The notes: generated from the sequence alone by a model not told the origin. 64,000 nucleotides of DNA from Bacillus sp. 165 (GCF_017742235.1 NZ_JAGHKQ010000001.1:1-64000); one strand, 5' to 3'. Shown: positions 1-8,345, numbered from the stretch's first letter. Program-made: numbers and translations.

Positions 1-253
1 CTACAAGAGTACCTGTTTGAACAATTGGAAATAAAGTGTTTTTCAATGTCCAAAACAATTGTTCCTGTTGGCGTGGGTCAATTTTCTTAATATGATTTAG
101 TAAATTACGAAAAGCTGTTTTCACGCGATCCCACACTCCAATTGGTTTTTATAAAGTAAGTATAACCAAAAATTTTGCGTGTTTTCGAAAATCAACAATA
201 TTTTTTAACAGAGCCTTTATAAAAATAATAGGTGTAATTATCTGTCTGTACAT
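1..253 (-). pseudogene. Interrupted unknown ORF, cut by window edge
   Basis: A reading frame starts at ATG 253 behind a good ribosome binding site (AAGGAGAGAC). It runs 34 codons (MYRQIITPII...) to an in-frame TAA at 149-151, then stays open to the window edge (KPIGVWDRVKTAFRN...). The post-stop part is rich in charged residues and looks like coding sequence, so a nonsense mutation is one explanation. I do not recognise the family. The left end lies outside the window, so length cannot be judged. It overlaps the 3' part of another protein-like frame (192-425), so at least one of the two is probably a shadow. Confidence 0.3.
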
Positions 254-425
254 ACCTTGTCTCTCCTTTAAACCTTTCCAATACTTTTTCTAGTGTTAAC
301 GTAGTGGTAGGATACTCATGTATAGTACCCTTTTCCGTTGGGATTTTCCCTGTATTTACAAAGAGGTTGGTCTTTTTTATTTCTTTTTTAGGCTGTGTTT
401 TATGGTTATTGCTATCATCTGAGGT
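192..425 (-). pseudogene. Possible C-terminal remnant, weakly DUF4309-like
   Basis: An open frame without a start codon lies between stops at 426-428 and 192-194. Its translation includes GKIPTEKGTIHEYP and LEKVLERFKGETRYVQ followed by an aromatic run (NYTYYFYKG). This pattern (Gly-rich turn, a TLEKV helix, a YxYY strand) loosely recalls YjgB/DUF4309 secreted proteins. No start, signal peptide or RBS is visible, so if real it is a truncated remnant. It could equally be chance. Confidence 0.2.
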
Positions 426-500
426 TCATGCATGATTGCAAGTGCATTCAATAATCTGAGAGATGTAAAGGAACAACAAATTATACAAACACAGCCCTTT
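391..500. repeat. 110-bp segment bounded by 10-bp inverted repeats
   Basis: GGCTGTGTTT at 391-400 is exactly inverted as AAACACAGCC at 491-500. The 90 bp between carry no gene. The ends resemble short terminal inverted repeats of insertion-sequence derivatives, but no clean target-site duplication is seen. The stretch 501-616 shows nothing recognisable. Confidence 0.3.
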
Positions 501-616
501 TTAACAACCTAATTTGCAACTATTTTAGCAAGAGTACAACAAATATTGTATCCTCGCCAATCACTGTGCTAAACAATCTTCTAATGATGCTCAAAAACAG
601 GTATAAGTATTGATAT

Positions 617-673
617 AGCAACAAAAAACAGCAACCAAATCCTATGTGAATTTGGTTGCTGTTTTTTGTTGCT
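617..673. terminator. Perfect 24-bp inverted repeat hairpin
   Basis: Arms 617-640 and 650-673 are perfectly complementary (24 bp, beginning AGCAACAAAAAACAGCAACC), with a 9-nt loop. A-rich and T-rich runs lie within the stem, so it could terminate on either strand. No intact gene ends nearby, so it probably belonged to a lost neighbour. Confidence 0.55.
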
Positions 674-747
674 AATGTAACATTTGTACTTCAAAAGAGA
701 ACACGTTAAGGGGATTTTGCTCTCCTTTTTCTTTTGGTTATTTATTA

Positions 748-767
748 TTCTTAAGAATTCTTAAGAA
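748..767. promoter_or_regulatory. Perfect 20-bp palindrome, two TTCTTAAGAA units
   Basis: TTCTTAAGAATTCTTAAGAA is both a perfect palindrome and two tandem copies of a 10-bp palindrome, 73 bp before the methyltransferase start. OmpR-family regulators bind direct repeats at about 10-bp spacing, so this is a good candidate autoregulatory site for the regulator encoded in the same operon (inference). A degenerate copy lies at 3248-3263, just after the operon. Confidence 0.6.
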
Positions 768-839
768 ATTTAATCACTATATCTTTAGGTTTTACGTTTA
801 TTCTAGCTTTGGAAAATAATTCGAAGGAGTGAATAAGAC

Positions 840-1397
840 TTGAAATCAATGACGTTTTTTCTTCAATACCTCTTTTATCCAAGAAAAATCGGGGCTGTTT
901 TGCCAAGTTCAGATTATCTTGCTGAAAAAATGGTCAACACGGTTGATTTCCAATCAGCCAAATATATTGTTGAATACGGAGCTGGAACTGGTGTTTTTAC
1001 GGATAAAATCATAAAATACAGAAAACCTGATACTATAGTTATGTTGTTTGAGAGCAATAATGTCTTATACGAGATGTTAAAAGATAAATACAAAAGTGAA
1101 AATAACATAATCACCATAAACGATACTGCAGAGAACATAGACAATTATGCAAAAAAATATGGATTTCTCTATATAGATTATGTTATCTCTGGTTTGCCTT
1201 TTGCAAGTTTACCCAAAATTGTATCGAATGTTATTTTAAATAAAACAAGAAAGCTGTTAAAAAACGGGGGTACGTTTATTACATTTCAATATACTCTTTT
1301 TAAAACGTCATTTTTCAATCAATATTTTGAACAAATTGAAATTAAACGTGAATACCGAAATGTTCCACCTGCATTTGTGTTATATTGCAAAAAATAA
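840..1397 (+). CDS. SAM-dependent methyltransferase, phospholipid N-methyltransferase (PmtA)-like
   Basis: This 185-residue class I methyltransferase has a PmtA-like layout. It has an N-terminal FYPRKIGAVLPSS segment, SAM motif I IVEYGAGTG at about 43-51, a motif IV SGLPF at about 117-121 and a C-terminal GGTFITFQYT strand. In the PmtA/KsgA superfamily such proteins methylate phosphatidylethanolamine or, less often, RNA adenine; the true substrate here is unknown. The start is TTG at 840 behind AAGGAG. It is the first gene of an operon with the response regulator (41-bp gap) and sensor kinase, so it is probably co-regulated by them. That suggests an envelope-modification response, which is inference. 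Confidence 0.7.
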   Translation: MKSMTFFLQYLFYPRKIGAVLPSSDYLAEKMVNTVDFQSAKYIVEYGAGTGVFTDKIIKYRKPDTIVMLFESNNVLYEMLKDKYKSENNIITINDTAENIDNYAKKYGFLYIDYVISGLPFASLPKIVSNVILNKTRKLLKNGGTFITFQYTLFKTSFFNQYFEQIEIKREYRNVPPAFVLYCKK

Positions 1398-1437
1398 GTG
1401 TATGCTACTAAAAGGTAAATAAAGGTTGTGAATTAAA

Positions 1438-2124
1438 ATGGGTACAAAAATTTTAATTGTTGATGATGATAAGGAAATCAGAAACCTTATCGCTGTTTAT
1501 TTAGAAAATGAAGGGATTCAGACGAAACGGGCTGAAGATGCCTTTGAAGCATTAGAACTTCTGGATAAAGAGCAGTTTGACCTAATTATTTTAGATATAA
1601 TGATGCCGAAAATGAATGGAATTGAAGCCTGCATGAAGATTAGAGAGGAACGTCATATGCCCATCATCATGCTTTCAGCAAAATCAGAAGATATGGATAA
1701 AATTCAAGGACTTGCTTCTGGGGCAGATGATTATATAACCAAACCCTTTAATCCATTGGAGCTTATTGCAAGAGTAAAGTCTCAGCTTCGACGATATAAG
1801 AGGTATAATATCGATGTTGATAGTAACAAAAGCATCCTTGAACTTGGCAATTTAAAAATAAATACGGACACTCGCCAAGTGTGGGTGGGAAAGAAGGAAG
1901 TAAGGCTTACACCGAAGGAATTTGATATACTTGAACTTCTTTCCCGAAATAAAGGCATTGTGTTAAGCGTTAACAAAATATACGAAGCTGTTTGGAAAGA
2001 AGACTTTTTTAAATCGGATAATACAGTAATGGTTCATATCACAAACATTCGAGAGAAGATCGAAGAAGACCCGAAACATCCCATTTATATCAAAACGGTT
2101 TGGGGAGTCGGTTATAAACTATGA
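1438..2124 (+). CDS. OmpR/VanR-family response regulator
   Basis: This is a full-length 228-residue two-component regulator. The receiver domain (about 4-115) has acidic residues VDDD at 8-11, phospho-acceptor Asp53 in ILDIMMP and the KPF lysine near 103. A winged-helix Trans_reg_C domain (about 140-225) contains LTPKEFDILELL and ends with VWGVGYKL. It resembles VanR-type regulators. Its stop overlaps the kinase start by four bases (ATGA), so the two are translationally coupled. The probable binding site is the TTCTTAAGAA palindrome upstream of the operon. Confidence 0.92.
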   Translation: MGTKILIVDDDKEIRNLIAVYLENEGIQTKRAEDAFEALELLDKEQFDLIILDIMMPKMNGIEACMKIREERHMPIIMLSAKSEDMDKIQGLASGADDYITKPFNPLELIARVKSQLRRYKRYNIDVDSNKSILELGNLKINTDTRQVWVGKKEVRLTPKEFDILELLSRNKGIVLSVNKIYEAVWKEDFFKSDNTVMVHITNIREKIEEDPKHPIYIKTVWGVGYKL

Positions 2125-3203
2125 AAACAAATCGGTTTAAAAATTCATTACTTGTAAAGCTGCTGATAGCAGTTGCTGTGAGTTTTTTTGTTTCAATTGT
2201 TGTCATGGTTATCGTCTCTCAAATTATTTTGCAGCTTTATAACGTTAAATATCTCACTAAAGACATTGGAATTATATCTTATAATATAATAGTATTTTTA
2301 GTATTTTCTTTCGTTATCCTTTCTTTTATTATCACCTTCTTATCCATTACTCGAAACAAAATAATCTATATACAACGCATTACGAAAAGTATTAATGAAA
2401 TTGCCAACGGTAAATTGGGACTTACAATCGAAATGAAAGGAAATGATGAATTAAGTCAACTTGCTCACAACATCAATAGCATGTCTAAAGAATTGGAAAA
2501 CAAATTTGAATATGAACGACAATTGGAAATGGCAAAAAATGAACTGATTACAAATGTATCCCATGATTTGCGTTCCCCTTTAACATCCATTATTGGTTAC
2601 TTAGACTTGTTGAGGAAGGGGAAATATTCAGACCAAAATCAACTAAATGAATATCTTGATACTTCTTATTCAAAATCAAAACGGCTTGAATCTCTAATCG
2701 ATGAACTTTTTGAATACACTCGTTTATCCAGCCCTGATGTCAACTTAAACTTCAATGAAGTGAACTTGGTGAGTTTGCTAGGACAATTCATTGGTGAATA
2801 CGTTCCGATTTTTGAAAAAGAAAAGCTAACTATTGTCAAGGTATTACCTGATGAAGAAATTCCTATTGTGATGGATGTTGAAAAAATGGTACGGGTTTAT
2901 GAAAATCTTCTTATGAATGCGATAAAATACAGCATAAAACCTTCTGTACTACACATCCATTTAGAAATACTTGGTTCTATGGCAGTTTTGAAAATCTTAA
3001 ACCAAGTTGAAGCTCCTCCTGTACATGATATGAATAAATTATTTGAACGTTTCTTTATAGGAGATAAAGCAAGGAGAAATAATCAAGGTACGGGTCTTGG
3101 ACTTGCTATCTCAAAGAAAATTGTTGAATTACATGGTGGAATTATTCGAGCAGAATATGATGAAGGTTGGATAACCTTTATAGTAGAACATCCGATAAAA
3201 TAA
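2121..3203 (+). CDS. Membrane sensor histidine kinase, VanS-like
   Basis: The 360-residue kinase has two transmembrane helices (about 12-36 and 54-76) with a very short extracytoplasmic loop. A HAMP segment (about 77-128), a HisKA domain with phospho-acceptor His148 in NVSHDLRSPL and an HATPase domain (N-box ENLLMNAIKYS, G-box GTGLGLAIS) follow. The small sensor loop implies detection within or at the membrane, as in intramembrane-sensing kinases that respond to envelope stress or antimicrobials. It is the cognate partner of the upstream regulator. A strong terminator follows. Confidence 0.9.
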   Translation: MKTNRFKNSLLVKLLIAVAVSFFVSIVVMVIVSQIILQLYNVKYLTKDIGIISYNIIVFLVFSFVILSFIITFLSITRNKIIYIQRITKSINEIANGKLGLTIEMKGNDELSQLAHNINSMSKELENKFEYERQLEMAKNELITNVSHDLRSPLTSIIGYLDLLRKGKYSDQNQLNEYLDTSYSKSKRLESLIDELFEYTRLSSPDVNLNFNEVNLVSLLGQFIGEYVPIFEKEKLTIVKVLPDEEIPIVMDVEKMVRVYENLLMNAIKYSIKPSVLHIHLEILGSMAVLKILNQVEAPPVHDMNKLFERFFIGDKARRNNQGTGLGLAISKKIVELHGGIIRAEYDEGWITFIVEHPIK

Positions 3204-3240
3204 TGACTTATGGATTAAATTCCCATAAGTCATCATTTTT
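3202..3240 (+). terminator. Terminator of the two-component operon
   Basis: Arms ATGACTTATGG (3202-3212) and CCATAAGTCAT (3222-3232) are followed by a T-rich tail. The hairpin overlaps the kinase stop codon. Confidence 0.85.
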
Positions 3241-3247
3241 TATTCAA

Positions 3248-3263
3248 CTTAAGAATTCGTAAG
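3248..3263. promoter_or_regulatory. Degenerate copy of the TTCTTAAGAA site
   Basis: CTTAAGAATTCGTAAG matches the operon's upstream palindrome except for one changed base. About 70 bp downstream a TTG-started frame of nine codons (KKKLVSCV type) begins like a signal peptide and stops at once. The site may be the promoter remnant of a lost target gene of the same regulator. The rest of 3264-3496 holds an imperfect hairpin (3336-3348 with 3389-3402) and nothing else recognised. Confidence 0.4.
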
Positions 3264-3496
3264 GATTTGACCGATTGTTTCTTAATCTTCTTTGCTTATG
3301 ATGTATTTATCGAATGCAAAGAAAGTGAGCCCATTGAAAAAGAAACTTGTTAGTTGTGTCTAACAATTGAGGTGCAGTTTATCTGTAGAAGTTTCCTTTT
3401 TCAACTAAAGCCCCCTTCATGTAATAATAAAAATAAAGTTTTTTCATAAAGAAATAAGCAGATAAGTTAATATAGCAAAGCAAAATATTTATTGCT

Positions 3497-4939
3497 TCAT
3501 TCTCGATCCTCCAGATATTGATGTTTACTATTTATTAACTTTTGTAAGTCTCCTCTGTATAATACATCTTTCATTTCTTGTAATTTAAATGGAATAATTG
3601 GGGATAAAAAAGGCACTCCGATTGACCGAAGACTTACCATATACATAATCAAGATAGTGTTTCCTATAATCAAACCAGTGAATCCAAAAAAGCTTGCCGT
3701 TAATAAAAATGTTAACTGCAATACTCTTTGTGCTGTTCCTAATCCTCTATTAAGAGTAAGAAAATTTGATACTTCTGTAAGAGTTGTCACAATCAAAACC
3801 ACGGGATGAATCAGTTTAGCTGTGACTGATGTTTCTCCTATGAGAATTGTTCCTAATAATGAGACAAGTATGATACTACTTTTTGGTAAGTGAAATGAAA
3901 TATCAAGTAACGCTCTTAATAGCAGAAGTAAGATAAATATTCCCCAAAACGTTGGGAGTAGTTCTTCTTTTGAAAATAACGTGTCAGCAATTTTTTTGGG
4001 AATGTCTTTTTGATGGAACTTTTCCAACGCAAGAAATACACCTGGCAAGTATATTCCTAACAAAAAACCAACTAAGCGCACAGTTCTATTTGATACCCTT
4101 CCGAAGTTTTGGTGATATTCATCTGCTCCTTGTATAAAATCAACAAACAAAGCAGGTGCTATTATTGCATAGGGTATGCCCTCAATAATAACAACGATTC
4201 TGCCTTCCATTAAAGCTGATACAACACCGTCTATTCTGTCTGTTTGTCTTGCTAATGAAAAGAAAATCCTTGACTCTCCTTCTAGAGCATTTTCAATAAT
4301 TTTAGATGTTGCTAAATATTTTACATTTATGTTTTTTAATCTTTTTTTTACTACTTTTAAGATGCCTTCATCAACGATTCCTTCTACATGCAAAACAGCA
4401 ACTTGAGTTTTAGTGAATGTCCCATATTCAGTAGTTTCAATAAATAAATCAGATGTTCTCAATGCACTTCGAATTAGGTTAAGATTTGTTGCTAGCTTTT
4501 CTGTTAGACCTATGACAGGTCCACGAGAAGAACGTTCGCTAATTGCTTCCTCAAGACTTCGCTCGGCCCATTTAGATGTTGAAACGATAATCCCTTCACG
4601 ACTTTGCTCACATAAAAGTACAGCATTGCCTTGTGTGATTCCTTCTACCATCCTCTCTTCATTTTCTGCTTTTTCGACTTCGGATGATTCCAATACATCC
4701 TCCATCAAATATTCAACCAAATCTTTTTCTTTTAGTTCGTCTTTTAAATTCAATAACGGTTTAATAACCGTTTCTTCAATTTTCATCGTGTCAACAATAT
4801 CACGGAGATAAAGAATATGAACTTCTTTTTGAATTGTTTTTCCTATGTTTATTTTTTTTATAACCAAATCACTAGTCTGATGAAAAGCTTTTTTTATGTT
4901 GTTTGTATGCTCTTCTAATCCTTCTCTTATTAACACCAA
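3497..4939 (-). CDS. GerA-family spore germination protein, A subunit (solitary)
   Basis: This 480-residue protein has the GerAA/GerKA layout. A soluble N-terminal half (about 1-245) carries the conserved KYLATSKIIENALEGE and RTDRIDGVVSALMEGR segments. A membrane half follows with about five helices (near 250-270, 290-310, 325-345, 350-375, 385-440) and a short cytoplasmic tail. In the family, A, B and C subunits form a germinant-gated channel in the spore inner membrane, usually from one tricistronic operon. No B or C gene adjoins this one, so it is an orphan subunit that may join other receptors or be non-functional. The start is TTG 4939 with a GTGGTGAT-type RBS. Confidence 0.88.
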   Translation of the reverse strand: MVLIREGLEEHTNNIKKAFHQTSDLVIKKINIGKTIQKEVHILYLRDIVDTMKIEETVIKPLLNLKDELKEKDLVEYLMEDVLESSEVEKAENEERMVEGITQGNAVLLCEQSREGIIVSTSKWAERSLEEAISERSSRGPVIGLTEKLATNLNLIRSALRTSDLFIETTEYGTFTKTQVAVLHVEGIVDEGILKVVKKRLKNINVKYLATSKIIENALEGESRIFFSLARQTDRIDGVVSALMEGRIVVIIEGIPYAIIAPALFVDFIQGADEYHQNFGRVSNRTVRLVGFLLGIYLPGVFLALEKFHQKDIPKKIADTLFSKEELLPTFWGIFILLLLLRALLDISFHLPKSSIILVSLLGTILIGETSVTAKLIHPVVLIVTTLTEVSNFLTLNRGLGTAQRVLQLTFLLTASFFGFTGLIIGNTILIMYMVSLRSIGVPFLSPIIPFKLQEMKDVLYRGDLQKLINSKHQYLEDRE

Positions 4940-5177
4940 TTAATCACCACAATTCCAAATAATACAATATGTAATTTAGCTAAAGAAAGGATACTAAGAC
5001 TTTTTTATCATTCCTATTAGTTTATGAAAAATGAGTATGAATATACAATTAATTACAAATTCTCCAAACAAGAAAGCCCATTATGCTGCAATCCTCTCCC
5101 AAAGAAAACCCATCAATATAAGATATTGGTTTCTTTTTTCGTGCACAAATTAGCGGTTATATTTAAATACTCTCGCG

Positions 5178-5912
5178 CTAGAGGTGAAATTCTGGGTCTT
5201 GTGATGAAATGACCTCGAAGGTAAAGCCTTGTTTCTGTAACCCTTCAATAATGACTGGCAATGCTTTAACAGTATTTTTCATGCTGCTAATATCATGCAA
5301 CAGAACATTAATTTCCTTTTTTCCTTCCGCTCCTTTTAAAACGGATTGGATAATAGTTTGTTGGCTAATATAAGGGCTGATTCCGTCCTTTGAATCTACA
5401 TTCCAATCAAAATAGTGATAGCCGCGAGTTTCTAATTCATGCGTGATTTCATTCATCACACTCGGTTGACAATGTATATTTTTCGAACCTCCTGGAAGCC
5501 GAATGATGTTAGGCTGCACTCTAAAATGGTCATATAAAAAGTGTTCTAAATCAGTTACATCTCTAAAGTACGTTTCTTTTGATCGATAAATTTTATTAAC
5601 ATTATGATCGTACGAATGCAGACCGATCACATGGCCTCGTCTCATTATTTCTCTATATCCCTTTAATCCATAGTCAGTCGAATTTGCCAATACAAAAAAA
5701 GTTGCTTTTATATGATAACGGTCCAGAATATCTAATATGTTCATTGTATTAATGGAAGGCCCATCGTCAAACGTTAAATAGGCTACCTTTTTAGCTGTCG
5801 TTCCATATTCAATATTTGGAATCAACTGCGGTGATTCCATAGCATCTCCTGTTGGAATCCATACTAGATTTAAAAATAACACACATGAAAGTAAAAGGCT
5901 TTTTTTATACAC
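5178..5912 (-). CDS. Secreted polysaccharide deacetylase (NodB domain)
   Basis: The 244-residue protein has an N-terminal signal peptide (about 1-24, cleavage near GDA-M) and a carbohydrate-esterase family 4 domain. Motifs in order are TFDDGP (47-52, catalytic and metal Asp), HSYDHN (99-104, metal histidines), RLPGGS, DWNVDSKDG and LLHD. The family removes N-acetyl groups from peptidoglycan or chitin-like glycans. PdaA acts in spore-cortex maturation and PgdA-type enzymes act on vegetative wall. Which one this is cannot be decided here. The start is GTG behind AGAGGTGA. It is monocistronic, next to the germination gene. Confidence 0.88.
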   Translation of the reverse strand: MYKKSLLLSCVLFLNLVWIPTGDAMESPQLIPNIEYGTTAKKVAYLTFDDGPSINTMNILDILDRYHIKATFFVLANSTDYGLKGYREIMRRGHVIGLHSYDHNVNKIYRSKETYFRDVTDLEHFLYDHFRVQPNIIRLPGGSKNIHCQPSVMNEITHELETRGYHYFDWNVDSKDGISPYISQQTIIQSVLKGAEGKKEINVLLHDISSMKNTVKALPVIIEGLQKQGFTFEVISSQDPEFHL

Positions 5913-6020
5913 TGCTAATCACCTCTTTAAGTAGTCATCTTTACATTGTGCTAATACTACACTTATTATGTGTTTGATTACATCTTAATTTACTATACTG
6001 GCGACTCTCGCTCTGAAACA

Positions 6021-6056
6021 AAAAAAGAGAGCGTTTTGAGTAGAACGTTCTCTTTT
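6021..6056 (-). terminator. Terminator of small membrane protein gene
   Basis: AGAGAACGTT pairs with AACGCTCTCT (one mismatch) and a run of T follows on the minus strand, abutting the stop codon of the gene at 6057. Confidence 0.8.
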
Positions 6057-6242
6057 TTACCTACTTCGATGTTCAACCAGGTCAATCGCACCAAATACAA
6101 TATGTGCTAAACCAAAGCCAAAAATAGTATTAGCAATCATTTTGTTAGTACCGTGTTTTTGTTTTAACGCGTAACCAGCAGCTGTAACAGCAGAACCCAA
6201 AACTGTTGGAATTAAACCTTCATTATAAGTTTTCTTCCGCAT
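6057..6242 (-). CDS. Small two-helix membrane protein, unknown
   Basis: The protein has 61 residues with two hydrophobic Gly/Ala-rich helices (about 9-26 and 37-54) joined by a basic turn (KQKHGTNK), and charged ends. I do not recognise the family. The ATG is not preceded by a clear Shine-Dalgarno sequence. Instead a TATAAT box at 6268-6273 and a palindrome at 6250-6268 lie directly before it. A good terminator follows, which supports it as a real gene. Confidence 0.6.
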   Translation of the reverse strand: MRKKTYNEGLIPTVLGSAVTAAGYALKQKHGTNKMIANTIFGFGLAHIVFGAIDLVEHRSR

Positions 6243-6249
6243 CGAAGAA

Positions 6250-6268
6250 TATGGTGTAACACACCATA
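6250..6268. promoter_or_regulatory. Palindrome at the promoter start point
   Basis: TATGGTGT and ACACCATA are inverted around AAC. The sequence lies between a TATAAT-like -10 box and the ATG of the small membrane protein. It fits either an operator or a 5' hairpin. Confidence 0.4.
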
Positions 6269-6548
6269 ATTATAGTATTTTGAAGTTCTATTATGTAAAG
6301 ATTTATTCCATTAGACCCCTGCATCAAAATCTTCCTCACACTGCTTGATTCATTTTCTTACAAGATAAACATGACTCTCGTGCCGCATCCCCCCTACTCT
6401 TTCCTGCTCTATGCATAAAGAATCATGACTGAGAGTGTACAAGTTCATTAGGGGACTAAAAAGAGTGTTTATCTAAGTCATTTCATTTATAGATATGATA
6501 AACTAATAAAAACAAACTATTCTAGCAATTAACAGGGATGTGAGACGG

Positions 6549-7250
6549 TTGAAACGAATGCTTGCCATAAGTGATATTCATGGAGATTTAGAAAAATTCG
6601 AGAGACTTTTGGAGCTTATTCAATATAACAAAGAGCAAGACCAGCTGCTGTTATTAGGGGATTTTGTGGACCGAGGGCCCCATTCGAAAGCTGTTTTAGA
6701 TAAAGTGATTCAGCTTAAGAGTGAGGGAGCGATTGCTTTACTTGGCAATCACGAAAAGATGATGATAGAAGCTTTTCAAGGTAATCCGATGAACTTGAAA
6801 AGATGGTATTACAATGGAGGCATAAAAACACTTCAAAATTACTGTTATGAAATTGAAAAGGACGATGCCGAATATTGGTATACAACCGACGAAATGCCTG
6901 AACTCATTCAAATGAATGATGATATCCGCACTCATATTGAAGTATTAAAAGAGCTTCCATACTACTATGAAACAGACACCCACCTCTTTGTACATGCAGG
7001 CGTTCATCCAGAAACACCAATAGCGTCGACAGACCCGCATACATTAGTGTGGATTCGTGAGGAATTTCATAAGGGTTATAAAGGCGAAAAGACCGTTATA
7101 TTCGGACACACCCCGACAAAGTATTTGCACGAAAGCATCGATGTATACTTTGGGGGTAATAATATCGTTGGAATTGATGGCGGCTGCGCTTATGGTGGAA
7201 GATTGTATTGTCTAGAGGTAGAGAGTTCACAAGTTTATTATGTTGAGTAG
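6549..7250 (+). CDS. Metallophosphoesterase, PrpE/ApaH-like phosphatase
   Basis: This calcineurin-type phosphoesterase has the metal motifs in order: SDIHGD near the N-terminus, GDFVDRG, GNHE, VHAG and GHTP. It resembles Bacillus PrpE and the symmetric bis(5'-nucleosyl)-tetraphosphatase branch, which hydrolyse phosphoproteins or dinucleoside polyphosphates with two divalent metals. The frame extends to GTG 6540, but that codon is too close to the AGGGATG sequence. TTG 6549 (about 233 residues) has better spacing, and ATG 6555 is also possible. It is a single-gene unit with a strong terminator. Confidence 0.85.
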   Translation: MKRMLAISDIHGDLEKFERLLELIQYNKEQDQLLLLGDFVDRGPHSKAVLDKVIQLKSEGAIALLGNHEKMMIEAFQGNPMNLKRWYYNGGIKTLQNYCYEIEKDDAEYWYTTDEMPELIQMNDDIRTHIEVLKELPYYYETDTHLFVHAGVHPETPIASTDPHTLVWIREEFHKGYKGEKTVIFGHTPTKYLHESIDVYFGGNNIVGIDGGCAYGGRLYCLEVESSQVYYVE

Positions 7251-7307
7251 TTTGCATATTTAAAATTTTCTCCGCTTCAGCAACTGAGCACGATTATAGA
7301 AGCATGA

Positions 7308-7343
7308 AAAAAGCTTAATTTTATACTGAAAATTAAGCTTTTT
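7308..7343. terminator. 15-bp perfect-stem terminator
   Basis: AAAAAGCTTAATTTT (7308-7322) and its exact complement (7329-7343) flank a 6-nt loop. It serves the phosphatase gene on the plus strand and could act in both directions. Confidence 0.85.
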
Positions 7344-7372
7344 ATATTGAAATTTTCCGAACATTGTAAACC

Positions 7373-7530
7373 GGTATTTTGCTGACGCTTCCCCATTTAA
7401 AAATAAACCCATCACTTCCTTATTTTCCCCACTCCTCCCATTCATAGTTTGCTTTACTATGAATGGAAGAAATACAAGTATATTGATGAATACTTTGAAC
7501 GAAGCTACGCTACGTAGCCCTACTCATTGA
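7373..7530. repeat. Intergenic segment duplicated at 10440-10640
   Basis: This gene-free stretch aligns with 10440-10640 over several blocks: CCATTT..AAAT.AACCCATCACTTC, AAATA.AAGTATATTGATG.ATACTTTGAA and CTAC.TA.CCTTACT. The two copies flank the spore-surface genes on either side. The copy at 10.4 kb is the leader of the broken SRPBCC gene, so this copy is probably the leader of a lost paralog. Nothing else is seen in 7345-7597 except a weak TCCTAAA/TTTAGGA stem near 7549-7584. Confidence 0.5.
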
Positions 7531-7597
7531 AGATAGAAAAATGTATAACGGTCCTAAAAATCCAAACACGAAATTTATTTAGGATGCCTTCGCCTTA

Positions 7598-8173
7598 TTA
7601 ACACTCATCATGACCATGACGATGATCAGTGATACATTGTACTGCCCAATATTCAAGATCAAAGATTATCTCGCCTTTACATGTAGTCGTACAAGGTGAT
7701 TTATCTGCATGTTTAAAGCAAGAAATATCAAGTGATGTTAAACAGTCAACAAATATAGGTACTGATGATTCAGGGGTGACAGTAGCAACGACTGATTCTC
7801 CTTTTGAATCCGTTACACGAACCAGCATATAACAACCACAAGCTGCAATACCTGTATTCTTAACCACGATTAAACCGCTGAATTCTATATCTGCTCTACT
7901 GGTAAAGTGATTAAAGAACTGACAATTACAAGGTTGTGAGATAGGGCTGCAATGTTTAAAACACTTTACTTCTTTTTTGTGGCACAAATTTAATCCCTTA
8001 ACCTCAATCGGTTTATCGCATTTAGGCTCCTCATCACACTTACATACTTTAACTTGTATTTCACAACAATCACACTCATGCTTTTTGTGGTGCTTATCAC
8101 ATTTATCTTCACCAGCGTACCACATTGGTCTTGTTCGACAACGATTATACCCGCATTTATCACCTGAACACAT
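7598..8173 (-). CDS. Cys-rich spore-surface protein, S-Ena (DUF3992)-like, paralog 1
   Basis: The 191-residue protein has a Cys/His-rich N-terminal arm (about 1-60, many CxC and CDCC motifs) and a beta-rich core (about 95-185). The core contains FSGLIVVKNTG, VRVTDSKGESVVATV, SSVPIFVDCLTSLDISC and CKGEIIFDLEYW. The core pattern, one jellyroll-like unit ending GE-DLEY, with cysteines before it, resembles S-Ena endospore-appendage subunits that cross-link by disulfides. This is pattern recognition, not a database match. The core is about half identical to the next gene's core, so they are tandem paralogs. A sigma-K-like promoter lies upstream. It is probably assembled on the spore surface late in the mother cell. 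Confidence 0.6.
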   Translation of the reverse strand: MCSGDKCGYNRCRTRPMWYAGEDKCDKHHKKHECDCCEIQVKVCKCDEEPKCDKPIEVKGLNLCHKKEVKCFKHCSPISQPCNCQFFNHFTSRADIEFSGLIVVKNTGIAACGCYMLVRVTDSKGESVVATVTPESSVPIFVDCLTSLDISCFKHADKSPCTTTCKGEIIFDLEYWAVQCITDHRHGHDEC

Positions 8174-8210
8174 AAAACATCCTCCTTCACGATCTAACTA
8201 AAGCTACCAA

Positions 8211-8237
8211 TAAGATATGTATAAAAAAACAGTTGGT
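8211..8237 (-). promoter_or_regulatory. Sigma-K-like promoter of Ena-like paralog 1
   Basis: On the minus strand an AC dinucleotide (8236-8237), a 16-nt spacer and CATATCTTA (8211-8219) fit the sigma-K consensus (AC, 16-17 nt, CATANNNTA). It lies 38 bp before the ATG at 8173, which has the RBS AAGGAGGA. Confidence 0.65.
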
Positions 8238-8345
8238 AAAGGCAAATTACTCAGTACTAAAGCCTATTTTCAGGTATATAGTAGTTCCATCCTAATCACA
8301 TAGCTCATACTATCTATAATATATTTTTTCTGTTGTTCCTTATAA

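Noticed and set aside
7260-7445. 61-codon minus-strand frame in the intergenic region
   Set aside because: It runs through a terminator hairpin and the duplicated leader segment, so it is not a gene.
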